64,000 nt of DNA, from assembly GCF_051020985.1 (NCBI RefSeq), contig NC_135000.1, positions 22,970,784-23,034,783 on the forward strand, given 5' to 3'. This DNA comes from Nomia melanderi. Lineage: Eukaryota > Arthropoda > Insecta > Hymenoptera > Halictidae. Below the pieces are notes generated by a model. That model worked only from the letters and a program-made list of their open reading frames with translations, made no database searches and was not told the origin of the DNA. Position numbers and translations under genes: made by a program. Positions 49,712 to 63,500 of this stretch are shown here, piece after piece. Numbering within the stretch: position 1 is the first letter of the stretch; each line of letters opens with the position of its first letter.

Positions 49712-50900
49712 AAAGATTTTCGTTTTAACATTGACAGAATGCACCAAAGGACCACCGATACAGATATAAGATATGCAGGTACAAGGTTTTAAAATTGGAA
49801 AACTTCATATCTTGAAGTTTTGACAACTTGATTGTTTTACAATATTAACTTCAATCTTGTAATTAAATATATTTCTGAAATTCGCCGCTTTTACTTTTAG
49901 AGAACGTAAAAAGAACAACCACTTTTTCTATACGATCGGTATTTCAGATGATCGGATGTGAAATAACCGACGAGAGATAAGATAGAGGACACATCACACG
50001 GAACTTCGTTTCTGATTGATTGAAAAATGTAGTATTGAAACAAGAGAATAAAAAAGAACCCGACTTTCATTTATTTATGTATATTTATTTATACTCAGTT
50101 GGTAAGGTTGCAAGCGATGCGATTGGTTGGAAGGTCATGTCATTTCTCAATCGCGTGTAAAAAATTTACAATAGAATTCCAATCTATCCTATTGTCGGTA
50201 TTCTATCTCTCGTCGATGCAGATGCTTCTAATCTGTATTATCATAATGCGATAAGTTCTTTTTCATATTTTCCAGACGTACTTTTCGAGACAGCGAGCAG
50301 ATGGCAATAATATCACGATTTTACTGAATTTAATCGTGAATTTTAAATGAGAATTATTAATTGTTAAGCAGATTATTAATTATAATTAATTGTTATTAAA
50401 TGTACGAAGATAACGGACAAGTGTAAATCTACTATGTAAATGGAATATCTTCATTCGAATATTACAATACTATGCATGTTTAATTATCAACGACTACGGA
50501 CAAAATATACTAATTGTAAATATCTTGTTATAAAGTATTGTGTACATGAAGAGGTCAATTTGCACTTATATATCTTCTGTATTTTGTAGATAAATTAAAT
50601 GTATTTGATATTGTACAGAAACACAGTGAACATCATATTTTTTTAATATAATGCAATACAAAATTTGTCAGATATTGACATATGACTCATGCTTTAACAC
50701 AAATGGTTTACAAAATCTACATCCTCGTGTTTAGTAGCACAAATGTACTCTCTTCTCTACGAACAAAGCAGCAAAGGCACAGAAATGACTAAAATGAAAG
50801 CATCACAACTTAATCCGCTAACTGTGTCAGACGTCTATTGAATCTCGTTCAATACACTCCACATACATAGAAGATTGTCGAATCCCTTATACATTTTTGA
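49712..50900 (+). other. AT-rich stretch, possible 3'UTR of a plus-strand gene
   Basis: GC content drops sharply compared with the flanks. An AATAAA hexamer lies at 50047-50052, and two UUAUUUAU-type AU-rich elements at 50071-50078 and 50085-50093. An ATTAATTA-type 16-bp palindrome is at 50375-50390. Long AT-rich sequence after a candidate terminal exon is typical of hymenopteran 3'UTRs, but no transcript evidence exists here. Confidence 0.3.
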
Positions 50901-52851
50901 AGATCCTGTGTTTCCGTGATTACACATGTAACAGAGTATTACTAATATTATTACTGTGCTCCTTCAGGTACCGGCGGCAAAAGGGGTGAATCTTTGACGA
51001 GTATCGAGCTACTTTTCGACGATTAATTCTCAAATATAATCAGAACCGAGAGGTTTCGTCTACATTTCTCTGCAAACAAGAAGCTCCCGGGGTGGCGTAA
51101 TGAGAAGAAAAAATTCCGATTCGGTAGTTTCCGAAGCGGCATAACTCCTCGTATATATGCGGAGCCGGTCGACGAGGAGGGATCACCCCGACCCTGATTC
51201 GCTCGTCTGAAAACCTTGCTCTTTTACGCAATTTTAGCGTTTATTAAAGTTTGCTCGCAAATGAAACGAAGCCCATATAACCTACCTAATTTAGCGAGTA
51301 GCATTTTCGAGTGGGGGCCACTCCAGGAGAGGAGGAGAGGCTGGGTTCTATTGACAGCGGTTATTGCCTAACTGCGTGCCTCCACCTAATATGCCCGCTC
51401 GGGGATTCGCATGCAGGGCCGCTCGAACGAAAACTGCGAAACACGCCTGTGAATCTTTAATTCCGTCGGTGGTAATCCAGCATCCCTCTCTTCTGGCTGG
51501 TACCCACCCCCCGACCTATCCGGGCTTGATTTTTTCCCCGGTTTCGAGGCGAGCGTATCGTATGGGAATTCTTTATCACCGTTTGCAAACGACGCCCCCG
51601 CCGCCCGTGCTGACTTTTCATTTATTCGATCGTCGATACCTACGTTATCACTTTTCCACGTTCTAGCGTTGTTATCTGTGAAATTGTTTCGTTTAAAGAA
51701 ATTTCTCCCGAACACTCGTATGATGATAATTTTTGGGAACAACCGTGTCAGAAGCTATTAGGATTGTCAGTCATTTTTTTAATGAAATTCGAAGAATTAA
51801 GGTACATAGCTGTGAAATGTTTTCAGTGTACTTTGCGATTAGCTTTTTTACTTGTACCTATGGTTATGTTAAATGCATTATCGATATAAAGATTGAAAAC
51901 TGTAGATTTAATTAACTCATTATTGTATGTCATTTTACAGAACATTACATTGTGGCGTGTACAATAGATTATCGTTAGGAAAAGAGTAATCGGGGAGAAT
52001 ATTTATAGCGGAATTGATACTATTTCGAATCTTACGTGCGTCGATAATATTCACCGATTTCGAATTGGCGGATATTTCGAAAAATGAAAGTTTGTCTGGC
52101 TCGTGTGCACCGCCGCGAACGGATGCGAGCAAATGACGGCCTTGCCTGCATTTGAAACTCTGTTAACTCTCCGAATATTAGCTCGTCGAGCGAGATTAAC
52201 CCCATTGTATCCCGTTGAAAATGATGACATCACCATTAAACTCCCGTCGGCTTGCGGAAATTGATTAAACTATCAAATTAGCTCTACTAATATCAACACA
52301 TCAACATCGAACGCCGGCTCCCGGCTTCAGAGGTTCAAACCCCGATGACATGAATTTACATGTCCGACGATCGTTCGACGTGTATTCATCGGTCTGATTA
52401 TATTTCGTAAGAGGTCCGCAATCACCAGTCTGCTATACGCGCGCTCGAATTCGGAAGGAACTTAATAACGATAACAGAGCGACTGCCACCGGGTGTGTAC
52501 GATCTTGTAATTCACAGCAATACATAACAGAAAATTAACGTTCCGTTCTGAAATAAATCCTCTCGTATATTTTCCCGTAGAAAATATGTTAATTGAACTG
52601 TGATCGCTTCATTGACAAAGAACAATGTTACGTCTGGCAATCATTTTTGATTCTAGAAATACATTTCGATTCATAAACGCGAACAGAAAGTTTCCACCGG
52701 AAAAGAATAAACATCACCGACGTTCGTTTTCTAAACACCTGTAAAACTAATTTTCTCGATTCATAACCTTCTATCGGACACTCCTATTCCTTACCCTTCC
52801 GTTCTGCGCTTTGAGGGCTTTCACCGACGAATGGGAATCATAAAATTAGGT
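50901..52851. other. Non-coding stretch, nothing distinct
   Basis: Mixed composition with many TAAT words around 52.1-52.6 kb. A GGTTCAAACCCC at 52331 resembles a tRNA B box but lacks an A box and cloverleaf stems upstream. No exon supported. Confidence 0.35.
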
Positions 52852-52892
52852 ATGAATCCACTTAACGATAAGTGGATAATGAATCCACTTAA
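52852..52892. promoter_or_regulatory. Triple alternating ATCCACTTA motif, NK-2-type homeodomain sites
   Basis: ATGAATCCACTTAA occurs at 52852-52865 and again at 52879-52892, and the core ATCCACTTA is inverted between them (52869-52877). The first two cores form a perfect 9-bp stem with a 4-base loop. CCACTTAA is the complement of TTAAGTGG, which fits the T(C/T)AAGTGG consensus of NK-2 class homeodomain proteins. Three sites in 41 bp suggest a cooperative binding site. The factor assignment is inference from known consensus. Confidence 0.45.
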
Positions 52893-54736
52893 TAACATTC
52901 TGTATACCCCCTTACTGTATAATGCGTAGAACCCTTTGTATAATCGCATAATTCCCCGCAAGTGTTACGCGGTTGCATTGAAAGCTAAGAAACAACGGTC
53001 ATGTCCTTTCAGGGAACGGACAAAATCCGATTACACAGGTCATTCTTTAATATGCCGGAAACGCCATTAAGGTCGATGCCAGGTGACATTAAGATCCGTG
53101 TAGCTGGGAAATTCCCGTGAATATAAATCAAGGGCAAAATGTGTCTTCAATGTTACAGCTATCTTTCAGAACCAATTGAACCTCGGTAAATTCTAAATAT
53201 TGTAAGATTTGTACGGTGTGCAAGGTATGTGTAGCAAAGTGAATACATTTAAAAAATAAACATACGATTTTTAAGGTAGAACATACGAGTGGAGCATCAA
53301 CAGAACGCAACTTCGAAGGATTCGAATAGAGGGACCACGCGGTGCCCGTCCCAGTGTGTCGAAGCATCCCTTTGCATCCAGCATCCAGGAACTACGGAGC
53401 GTTAGATGTACTGTGAAGGGAAGTGTGAACAATTTCGCGCATTGTCAAGACTATAATATGGATGGCTGGCAGGATAATTATTGGAGGCCGTTTGAATCTA
53501 ACTGTTTCCTTCATTAGCAGTCTCAGTTCGCTGCCGCTGTCTCCTTTCCCCCCCTTAGCGTCCCCTATCCGCCTCTCTCCCTCTTTCTCCCTATCTGAAT
53601 TTTGTGCAGAATTACCCGCCATTATCATAATTGCGCTATTACCGATAATATCTGCGACTCAGCTTCGAAACTGTACCTCGATGCTCTTAATCCATTTTCT
53701 ATTTGGACAGCGGGCTTTCGGTCGACGAGAAGTCGCAAATTCCGTTGCGTAATTTCCGCCCCATTGAGCATCTCTCTTAGGTATGGAATTATGTGTTTCG
53801 CAGACTCCGGCGGGCTGCGCTGGAAAACCAACCGTGCGGCGCGTATTTCGCGCCACCTCCGGCGAGCGTCGGGTCGCGTACCGTCGATGAAAAAGAAAAT
53901 CCGCATTTTCCGCGGTGGCGCGTCTACGCGTCCCTTAACCCTCCATTTTCCGCGGGACACATAAAATCAATCTTCCCCGCAACGTTCCCTTGCCCTACAT
54001 CCCCGCGCCATTGTTCTCCGGCGCATTTCAAAATTGCCCGAGGTATTCCCGGCGCATTGTACGGGTTAGCCGGTACTTTGAAAGGTAGATCGGATCTTCG
54101 ACGTATCGATCCCTACGCCCCCTCCCGGCAATTAGGAAGGACAGCAGGTGGTAACCTGACGGTGACAGTTTTTAGTAGGGCGGAGGAGTGTAGGGTTACC
54201 TCAATGCCGCAATAAAACCCAACTCTATTATCATTAGTAACGAGGTCTCCGCGTTGCGGCGAGCGTCCCTTAAAATCCTCTTTGAAGGGGCTCGAATCGT
54301 GCGTCCGCGGAATCGATATTCCGATCGACGTCGATCGCGATCGGTTACGCGCAAGATTTCGTTCCTCCCTGTTTAATCCCATTGGGGTATCCGAACGTCA
54401 TCGACCCGCGCGCCGCTCTGGTCGGAATGGAAAAAGCGAAACAAATTGAAACGGAGGAAAATTAATACCTAGCCGATGTCGTGATTGCAACTTATCTCGT
54501 TAAATCCCCCGTTCTTCGACAGGACGACGAAAGTAACCGTGGAAGCGGAGCGACGAGATAGGTGGGAAGGGTGAGGGAGGAGGGGCACGGGGTAGGTGGG
54601 GATGTGGCATAATTACGAATATTAATTGCGTTTCCAACGAGCTGCTGGAACCGGGGGCTGCTGAGTGCAGATGTCAACCTATTATCATCCCTTACCTTAC
54701 AATGGGTGAGATCTCGCTTTCTCTGTGTCGCTTTAT
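52893..54736. other. Non-coding stretch, CpG-rich in the second half
   Basis: Open frames at 53462-54215 overlap on both strands in stop-poor DNA. No chained exons, repeats or RNA genes were found. Confidence 0.35.
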
Positions 54737-54750
54737 CCCCCCCCCCCCCC
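54737..54750 (+). repeat. C14 homopolymer run
   Basis: Fourteen consecutive C inside a pyrimidine-rich stretch (54715-54845). Length uncertainty is likely in any assembly. Confidence 0.9.
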
Positions 54751-57700
54751 GCCTCCCACCTCCGGCCTCTTCTCCTCGAACCCTGTTCGTCCTCCTCCCT
54801 TGCTGCTTCATCGCTTCCCGCCCTCCTCGCCTGTTCCCTTTGTCCCCTGGCTGACGGTATCACCCCCGCTTTATTGCAAAGTTAACAATGTTACTCGTTC
54901 TTGAGTAGCTGCGGAGTATCATTATCAACGTGTCATCAGCAGGACGAGGATCGTCCGCTTTTATAAAGTAAGATAGCATGGCGGAGGAAGGAAGCCGTGC
55001 AGACGCGGGGGTAACGTGCACCGGCAGGTATTTCGTTTACTTTGGGATCGAGTGGTTAGTTTCCGATTGAACGTCTTACGGAGGGACTGAAAAGTGCGAT
55101 TAACACTACCCGTATCGGGACTTTTTGTGGAACTATTCTTCCCGTGGCTAGTTGAATAACTAAGAAATAAAGGTGAACGAGTTCGATGATAAATGTTTAG
55201 GTGCAAGCGGAAAGGGAAGGAAAGAGGAAAATTGAGAAACCGGTTAATGTTTAGAAATCGATGTAAAGTTAAATGAACGGAAGAGGACGTAGAATTTTGA
55301 ATCAAATTTTAAAATCGGTCATTTGACAGGTTCGGAGGACGATTTTTAGGGAGTTCTAGGGTTTCGATTATAGACCGGAGAATCTGAAGTTCGGCGTTCT
55401 AACGAGTCTGATGGTCTCCAGTGTTAAACGCAGAAGTAGGCACTTGTTCCTTGCATGAAAGACCGGACGATAATTCGTACGAAGCAGCCGTTATAACGGT
55501 TGAAGAATTGTCCGGTAACGAAGAGGAACGAGTGCACGGCATTTCGAGATTGATAACGAGAATATAATGCGGAGTTTCGTTGAAGCGGAGCGCTGATTAT
55601 TCAGGTTGCCAATAAATTCAAGCTTCCAATTCCGATGCCACGTTTAACTCCCCGCATTCTTCCGCTAAGTCAACGGGAAATAATGAAATTTCCTGTACTA
55701 ATGTCCCGGATCTTGTATCGGCGCGAGGCAGCGGCAAATTAATCGTCGGAACTAATTATTTAAGCGATTACGCCGCGGATATATCGTGCCGCATCGCTGA
55801 TACCCAGGCATCGTCTGGCAAACGAGAAGTAATTACATTCTTAGCGATCGGACGCGCAGGAGCGTATCCTCGGCCGCAAGGACAATGGAATAAAATAGTA
55901 GCAGAGGGCTTAATTTGCCGTGAGTGCCGACTATACATCTTTCCGATCGGCGCTGGAATAAAAAAAGAAAAAGGAGACGAGTGGAAAAGAAAAGAACGGC
56001 AAAGGGTGCCAGCTGCTCGGGGGGGCGAGTTGGGGGTTCGACGAGCGGCGCGGAGGACGAAGGAGACAGAAGGAGAGAGCCGTTTAATAAAAGTATGAAT
56101 ATCGCCAATAACTCCTCGCTCGTTCCCGAATAATTTCCACTCTATCGGAAAATAATTATACTTTATCGCGGCGGTCCTGTCTCCTCCCTTTCTTCTCCGC
56201 CCCCATCCCGCCCTTATCGTTCCTCTCTCTTTCTTCCCGGCCGTCCCCCCGTCCCGCCTTCCCAACGACGTCTCAAATCGCTCAATTATATTTCCTCCTC
56301 GTTCCTTCAGCCCATTGTCTCCTGAATCCTGCCACCGACCAATCCACCGTCACCCACCGGAGAAATCCTTTCGGCGACGATCATTTCCTCGTCTTGGGTG
56401 CTCCGCGGTCCCCGGCTCTTCTTATTCGTCGATTTTTCGGCTCGAGTCCTACGCTGCCTATCCACCGGCGCCACTCGACGGGGTAATCGACGTCTCGTTA
56501 CTCCGCTTGTATCAATGTTCGGTTAATTCGATCATTCTTTCCCGGTTCCTCTTGCGTGCCCGGACGCGACAAAGGATATCCAGCGTTCGCGGGCGAGCCG
56601 GCTTTGTGTACACGCCACGTTTACGTGCCCGCGCGACCGCTCAAAGAATGCTCCGCCGACGGGAAAAAGTTTAATAAAATGTTTCTTGTCGCGGGGTGAG
56701 GGGGAACTAATAAGCGCTTAACGAGGTTAAAAGTTAAGACGGGTAAACCCATTGCCGACGACACCACCGTACCGCGGCCTGCCCCGTTCGCCGGTTAATC
56801 TTGAAATTAATGCCGGCGATCCTCGCCGCCGGGAAACCGGCGAACAAGAAAAATTCTATACGTGCCAATCACTCTCCTCTGAACAATCAGTTTCCTTTCA
56901 GCGGTGTCGGAGCCGGCCGCGTTGCGCCTGCTCACTCGCGCGCGCGTACAGAGACAATGCCGTAGCAGCAACGCACCGGCCGCACCAGAAGGCACCTCTT
57001 TTTGCTCCCTCGAGCGAGCGATTAACGCGCGGTAATCGGCGGAACGCGTGGTGCGCGTCCAAGTTAATTGACTAAGATAATTCCCGATCGCCTCTCGAGG
57101 TCGACGCTAAAAGGCTGACTGGGAAAGAAAGAAAGGGGGACGCCGCCCCGCTCTCTGCGTATGATCGCGTCCTCCCCATCGCGTCGAGGGCTCGATCGTT
57201 TGGTGGGTTACGTGGGGATCAGATAGAGGCCGGCGTGAAAGGGACGCGGACGAAGGCCGAAGGAAGCCGATAGAGGAGGACGCGAGAGGAAGCGAGCGGC
57301 CGAAGGGAGACAGAGGCCAGGAGCATAGAGTCCTTAACGTGCGTAGGGGTGGATCGTTCGTGGATGGCACGCGTGAATGCGCCTTTATAAAGAGCAGTCG
57401 GTGAATTGATATAAGTGAGCGGTTATTTCGCGATCATTTGGAATTCCCCGTGAATACAGGGACTCCGAGGAGGCGGCGGAGGAGCGGGGGTGTCTTCTCC
57501 GGCGTTGCGGCGGGGTACGCGGGAGGCATTCAGCCACGTGCAGCCCGACTACACCACGTAACGGATCAAAGCCAATGGCCCTGATCGGACTTCCGAATGT
57601 TCCTCTTGCTCATCCACCGCCTTCTATCTCTCCCAGCCACGTACGCTGCATGGCCGATGTACGCGCGATTTGCGCCGTCGATCGCCTCGTTTATACCTTC

Positions 57701-60352
57701 CCCGGTGCCAATCCTGTCCTCTTAATATCATACCCCCTCGTTAAGGGCTTTCGGTTAGGTCGGTCGTCGCAGTAATTGGCGTCCTTATCGAGGACCGAGG
57801 AATTTTGTTCAATTTATCCCACTCGGCCGGCCCGCCCGACGGACTGTGTCAGCGTTAAACGATTGTCTACAAAAAGAGAATCGTTCGCTGCAGACATCCG
57901 ATTCACACTTGGAACGTTTAAGATGTTAGAATGAAACTCTTTGTTGGGAAGATTCACGAGGTAGACCAAGGATTTCACGATTTTATTACTTTCTTATTTA
58001 CAATCCGCTGATTCTGTTTTCTGTTAGTTGATTTACGGAACTTGATATTACTGTTTTAGAATTCAATGCGTAATCGTTGATGTTGTTTGCTGTCGTTGTT
58101 CCATGTATAACGGTCACGCGACACTTTCGCCGAAAGTTACCGGACCGAGAATGAAAATACGACTTTCACCGGATTAATTAGAGCGGACGCTTATCCAAGA
58201 GGATCGCGGTGATTTTTTAAGGAAGAACGGAGGCGGGACAGGAGCAAAGTCGCTACAAGGAGAGATCCAGGGAGCGACGAGGACACGGGCCAACGAAGAA
58301 ATAAACCGGGCACAAACACAATAATTACTATCTCTTTATTTGGCTGTTTGTCGGAGACGAGGTCTCCGCATCCGCTGTCTCTGTCCGACCTGAGGGAAAC
58401 GCGCGGTGCGTCGTCGTTGTGCAGAAGTTAATAAAATCCCGGCAGCCGCGCCGGGGCGCGCAGTAACCACCCCCTCTGTCTCCACTGATCCTTCCCTCCC
58501 TCACGGGGGTTAGTTTATTTAGCAGAGGCGTAGCCACCATCCCTCGCCTTCCGTCCTTCCTTTTTGTCGATCTATCTATGCGGTTGGTAAGTACATTTTA
58601 ATCTTGCCCTCTGTCTCGCCAACACTCCCGACTTGTATACAAACCCATAAACGCTTTTTATTGCATCACCACGTCGAGACGTTCCGCGAATTTCGTTTCG
58701 ACGTATAAACAAATTGAATCGCAGATCTACCCAGTGTTTCTTTCAGCTATCATAACACTACAAGAGCGTTCGTAATATAACCGAACTGCGTAGGATGATC
58801 AAACCGAGACGAGAATCTCATAATTTCTCATTTAATTTCGTACTTTGTATCCGCGAAAGAATATGCTCAAATTCGTCAAGTAAAATACGAGTCAATTGTA
58901 TAATCTTCTTCTATTGTTTCATTCGTGAGAGATGTACGAATTATCTGGTCATCCATTTTGAAAGCAATATTCAAGCGAAACCTGATAGTGTAACATTTTC
59001 AATCGAGTCTTACAATTTATATATCTCTGCTCCCGCGTGTCGTCCTTTGAGAAACGTCCCAGGCATTTATGCTGTTAAGGTCGGATATTTATCCGTTTCG
59101 CAATTATGCAAGCATTGTCCATACTATCCGGCGGCTAACGGAATTTAATGCACGGGAAAAGGTGAAGCGGCCGGTCGGTAAAAGTAACGCAAATACAATT
59201 CATAAGCGAGCGATTCTTCCCTTCAAGGTCCGCGCCCTTACTCTCTCATTCGCAGACACCCTGTACAAACGTACTTTGCGGTGTGTACGTACGTCGTCGT
59301 CCGCGTGTAACCGCGTACATTCACAGAGACGAGACGGGGTAGTCTTTACCCCGTTTATCCTATAAAAGTCAGTGGTTCTTCGGTCTCGGTTTATCCGGTA
59401 CACGGCGTGCCACCCGACAAAGCTCGGTGGCGCCTCGGGGGCCAATAACGCGACGCCCCTGATATACAACCACGAAAGAGCGTCCACCCCCAACCACCGA
59501 CCTCTTCGTGGCTGCCCGACCGCGTTGTTATCGCTTGAAAAGGATCCAGGATTAACAAAAAAAGATGGGGAAAGAGAATAGTTTTGAAAAAGGTTCCGAT
59601 TGTTCCGCGACGTTGCGCATTCCGTCGTTCCTTTGACTTCAGCTGGCCGCTGGTAAAAAGAAGTTGACGTCCGCGTAAATATACCGTTCTTACAAGATTA
59701 ACCAATAATCCGGTCCGTTTGTTACACTTATCTCGACGGATAGAAAATGCATTTGCCAACCGTAGAATTCATATTTTCGTGATTTACCTGTTACAGTTTG
59801 ATTTATCGAGGATGTGTATATATTAGATGTTACGTTGATAGATTTTTGTGTACGAGTTCCAACGGTGTTCAATAAAGTGGATGGATTCGTGAATAGTAAT
59901 GGACAGGGTGGGACAATAATTGCAAAATTAAATTGTTCGAGTCTGTTGATTATGTACGTCCTTTACTTGCGTTACGTTTCATTCGATTTCGGTCACGTCG
60001 ATTGTTTAAACATGCAATCTTCGCCTCGTTTGTCTGCCAAAAATTCAATGGTTCTCCGGTTCATTCTACGGTAACAATACGCGCGTGCCCCCGGGGGATA
60101 ATAACTACGTCCTTGATACCGTGACTTCCCTTACAGAATCCACGCTAAACTCGTTTCTCCCTCGCCGGCCGTCTCTCCTGAAAGAATAGGACGCTTGCCA
60201 ATTTGAGGATCGTATTATCTCGTTGTTTTTACACGCTTCAATAAACTGGACCTCGACATAACGCGCTGATTAACCTTTCTCATCGTTCAACAGCGAAAAG
60301 AACGAACGAACGTTTATTGTCGCAATTACCGAGTTGCCTTTGATTGATCTAA
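54751..60352. other. Long non-coding stretch
   Basis: CpG-rich at 56.1-57.8 kb, with a TTTATAAAG at about 57386. A strong isolated donor (GGTTG then gtaagtac) lies at 58587 on the plus strand, three codons after an ATG, but no downstream acceptor can be chained to it. The 117-codon frame at 58795-59148 has no recognisable domain. Nothing firm. Confidence 0.35.
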
Positions 60353-60587
60353 CCCTTTGCACTCGAAAGTTTATCACTGGAAACAGCCAGCATTATCCGA
60401 TCAGACACAGGCGACATTCTATGAATCTCACTAATGAGAAAACGCACGTAAACGAAGAAACAAAGCTATTTTATTTCAATGTTTAACATACCGATGCATC
60501 GTGCGATGTTCAATGTTATAGGTTATGTTTCACAATTTTGCTATCTCGAATCTAGTGGTGACTGAGAATTACCTCTCGAGTGCAAAG
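60353..60587. mobile_element. Decayed MITE-like element with ~15-bp inverted ends
   Basis: The left end CCCTTTGCACTCGAAAG and the right end CTCTCGAGTGCAAAG are inverted repeats with one mismatch over 14 bases. They enclose an AT-rich, non-coding 235-bp interior. The left end follows CTAA, close to TTAA, and starts CCC, as in piggyBac-type elements. The right boundary (expected GGG-TTAA) is no longer recognisable, so classification is uncertain. Confidence 0.5.
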
Positions 60588-63500
60588 ATTCTTGCGTTTA
60601 AACATTCGACGGTTTTCCCTTTCTCGGTTGTACTTTACGGTTAATACTTTTCCAGCGTTACTTTTGTCTCTATTCATTATTCGATTTTCAATCTCTAACG
60701 GTTCCTCCCTTCCAACGCTTTAATAAATCTTAAACAATAAAATTGCGTTTTAAACTACGTTTAATGTGGTTCGAGCGAACGAACGAAAAGCCTCTTTGAT
60801 AATCGCCCGAATTGAGCCACCGAAACGGTTTTTCCCCTTTTCATGCCGCTAATAAAATAGGACGCTACTGCAGCGTAAAACTGGGTAGAAAAATTCGCAA
60901 TTTTTTCAGCGTATGTTCGGGACAGCCAGCGACGTCGTACTCTCGCAAAACCGGATGTGACCGAAATTTCGGCGCCCGAAGTCGCGATTTCGCGGTGACC
61001 CCTTGCGATCGCTCTCGACGTGCATTAATGAAAACTTACCTCAATCACTGATAATATCGTCGTATCAGAAGTATCTAATCTCTCAGGCGCAGTTATAGTC
61101 ATCGCCTTATAGCATAAATCCTAAATCAACTGAAACCTTCCTGTCTGAATCGAGGTAAATTTCTAATGAGTAATTAAAACGCTCCAAAGATTTTCGCAGT
61201 GAACATATACGTTTCGAGTTCTATCGATGCAAAGTCCAGTTTACTCAGAACTATATTTGCATAAACGTGTCCATATATTATGTAACGCAACAATTACGTA
61301 ACAATCGAATGTCAATACATCACTGATCGAGCACGAATGTGCACCGAAGCGACTGCCGCGGCTGCGACCGAATGAATTCTTGATAGTTCGGACGCGATTA
61401 TTACGAGACACTTATGTCGTCCGGTTGCGGATCGGATATGACCGAACTTTTGACACTCGCGAAGTCTTACGCCAGTTATGGGCGTCGGTAGCTCTTGCTA
61501 GGGGTGGCGTTTGATCTTCGAGCCGGTTCGCCGGGTCTATTGTGAATTGTATCTGCTTCCTTTACGCCCGATTCCGTCCCCCTTCTCTCAATTCTGCGCG
61601 GGAGAGAATCTCCTCTCTTTTGCAGATTTAATGTTGCCTATTGTAGAACGTCGCCTCGCATGCCTTTCTCCTCACTTTCCTGCTCCCGTCTCTCCTCTTT
61701 GCGCGGCTCCTTCTTTATCCGCCCCTGCCCCGGCCCCCTCGGATTCATGATATAACAATTACACCCACGAGTTATCAGGACCCCGCGGCCCCTTTCCTCC
61801 GCACCCTCGCGCTCGCCGATCGCAAAAGGTATACCTTCCGCGTTTTTATCCTGTCTGTTCGCGGAGGAACGAAAACGATCCCGTCAGGCAAAAAGAAGCG
61901 AGACGAAAAGTTTGCGAAACATTCCTTTCGTTAGCCGAGGCGACCGGGTGTTCGATTGTGGATAGTTATTGCAACACTCGTCGAATCGGCTCTTCGATTT
62001 GTACATCGTATGTGGTTAATTTCATCCGGGGTTCCAAACAGAAAATTAATGTACACCGTGTAGTCGGTATTAAGCGAAGGAAATTCAATTAGAGCGTATG
62101 AGACATCGTTTCATCGCGGAGCGTGCTTTAATTTCGAGGAATTTTCATGGTATAATGGTAAACGTTCATTTCCGACGTAAAAGGAGAACCATGGTTGTTT
62201 GTAGTATTACTTTTTTTGGATAATTTGCTTAGATTAATTCAACACCGCGGCGCGACGGTCTAAGGTGTCCTCAGAACCTTTCGACGAATAGCTTACGCCC
62301 GCAATATCCGATTTTGAAGAGTGCGCCGCACGTGCGGATAAACGTTAATTAGTTTCCTGGAAATTTAACGTCCTTACTTCGCCCCGGGAATTAAGCGTAC
62401 TAGCAATTCATTATGTAGCAGACGTTAACGGGTTCACGAACTCCTCGTGTAACGCATCGCGCGATTTAAACGACGAAATTCACGTTCCGCCGGTCGAGAA
62501 GCGAAACTCTTTCACGATTCAGCGCGTCGAATTAACTCGTTGTATTTATTAAAAACTTTTTCGTGTTTTTACCGGCCTCATCGATACGCCGGGTTTTCAA
62601 TGTTCAACTATTTTTCAATGATCCACGCGAGCACACACGCGAGAAACGGGCGAATAATAAAACGTCCATATGAATTTCGAGTCGATTTCGGCCGGGGTCT
62701 CCGCCATTTTCAACGCGGGCAAATGATTCGACTAATGGCCGGGAATCGGACGGATAATCTTACTAACGTCAAGACCGTCGACACCGGGGGAATCGGGATT
62801 CCCAATTATGCGGACGAGCAACGTTTTTCGGAAGCGTTAATACCCGGTGCTCGAGTCAACATCTGCAAAGTATTAACTGTTTGCTAATATCTGGCTCAAG
62901 GGATCAAAACTGATTTCCTGCGGATCGTTCCTCGCAAGGAGGCCGTGACACTTTGACGTCCACGTCGATCAGTCGCCAGATTACCCTTTTGAAAGGTGAC
63001 CCCCTGCGTTTTCGAAGTAGTCCTTCGTTTACTTATGACACTACGGTCGGAACTATGTTCGCCGTCGCTTATTATTCGACGTGACCGTTATTAGAACATT
63101 GTTTTTAATATCATCGGCCGTTCCGTCCGCCCTCCGACGCGTTTCACCCCGCCGCGCCCGGACGTATGTAAAACCGTGGCGTCGTTTTTGTTTTTTCGTC
63201 GCCAACGAGGCATTTTGTTTTTCAAAATCATCCCCGTAAGAGATATTTTTTCCCCTCTGCACGATACGCTGCCGCGATATTCCCAAAAATCTGGTTTGTA
63301 GCGTCACGGGCGACGAGCTGCGAGGCTCCCTCCCACCCAACGGTTTATTTGCATTATAAAGCACCACTGTACCGAAAGGGGTGGGACAGGGTGACACTGT
63401 ACGGCCGCACCTTTACGTGATTGACCGAAGATACGCCGTTTCGTTAAATAAATCCCGGAAATTTAATATTTGCGAACGCCGCGCGTCCCGTCGCGTCGAA

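Noticed and set aside
52331..52342. tRNA B-box-like GGTTCAAACCCC
   Set aside because: No A box or cloverleaf stems at the required distance.
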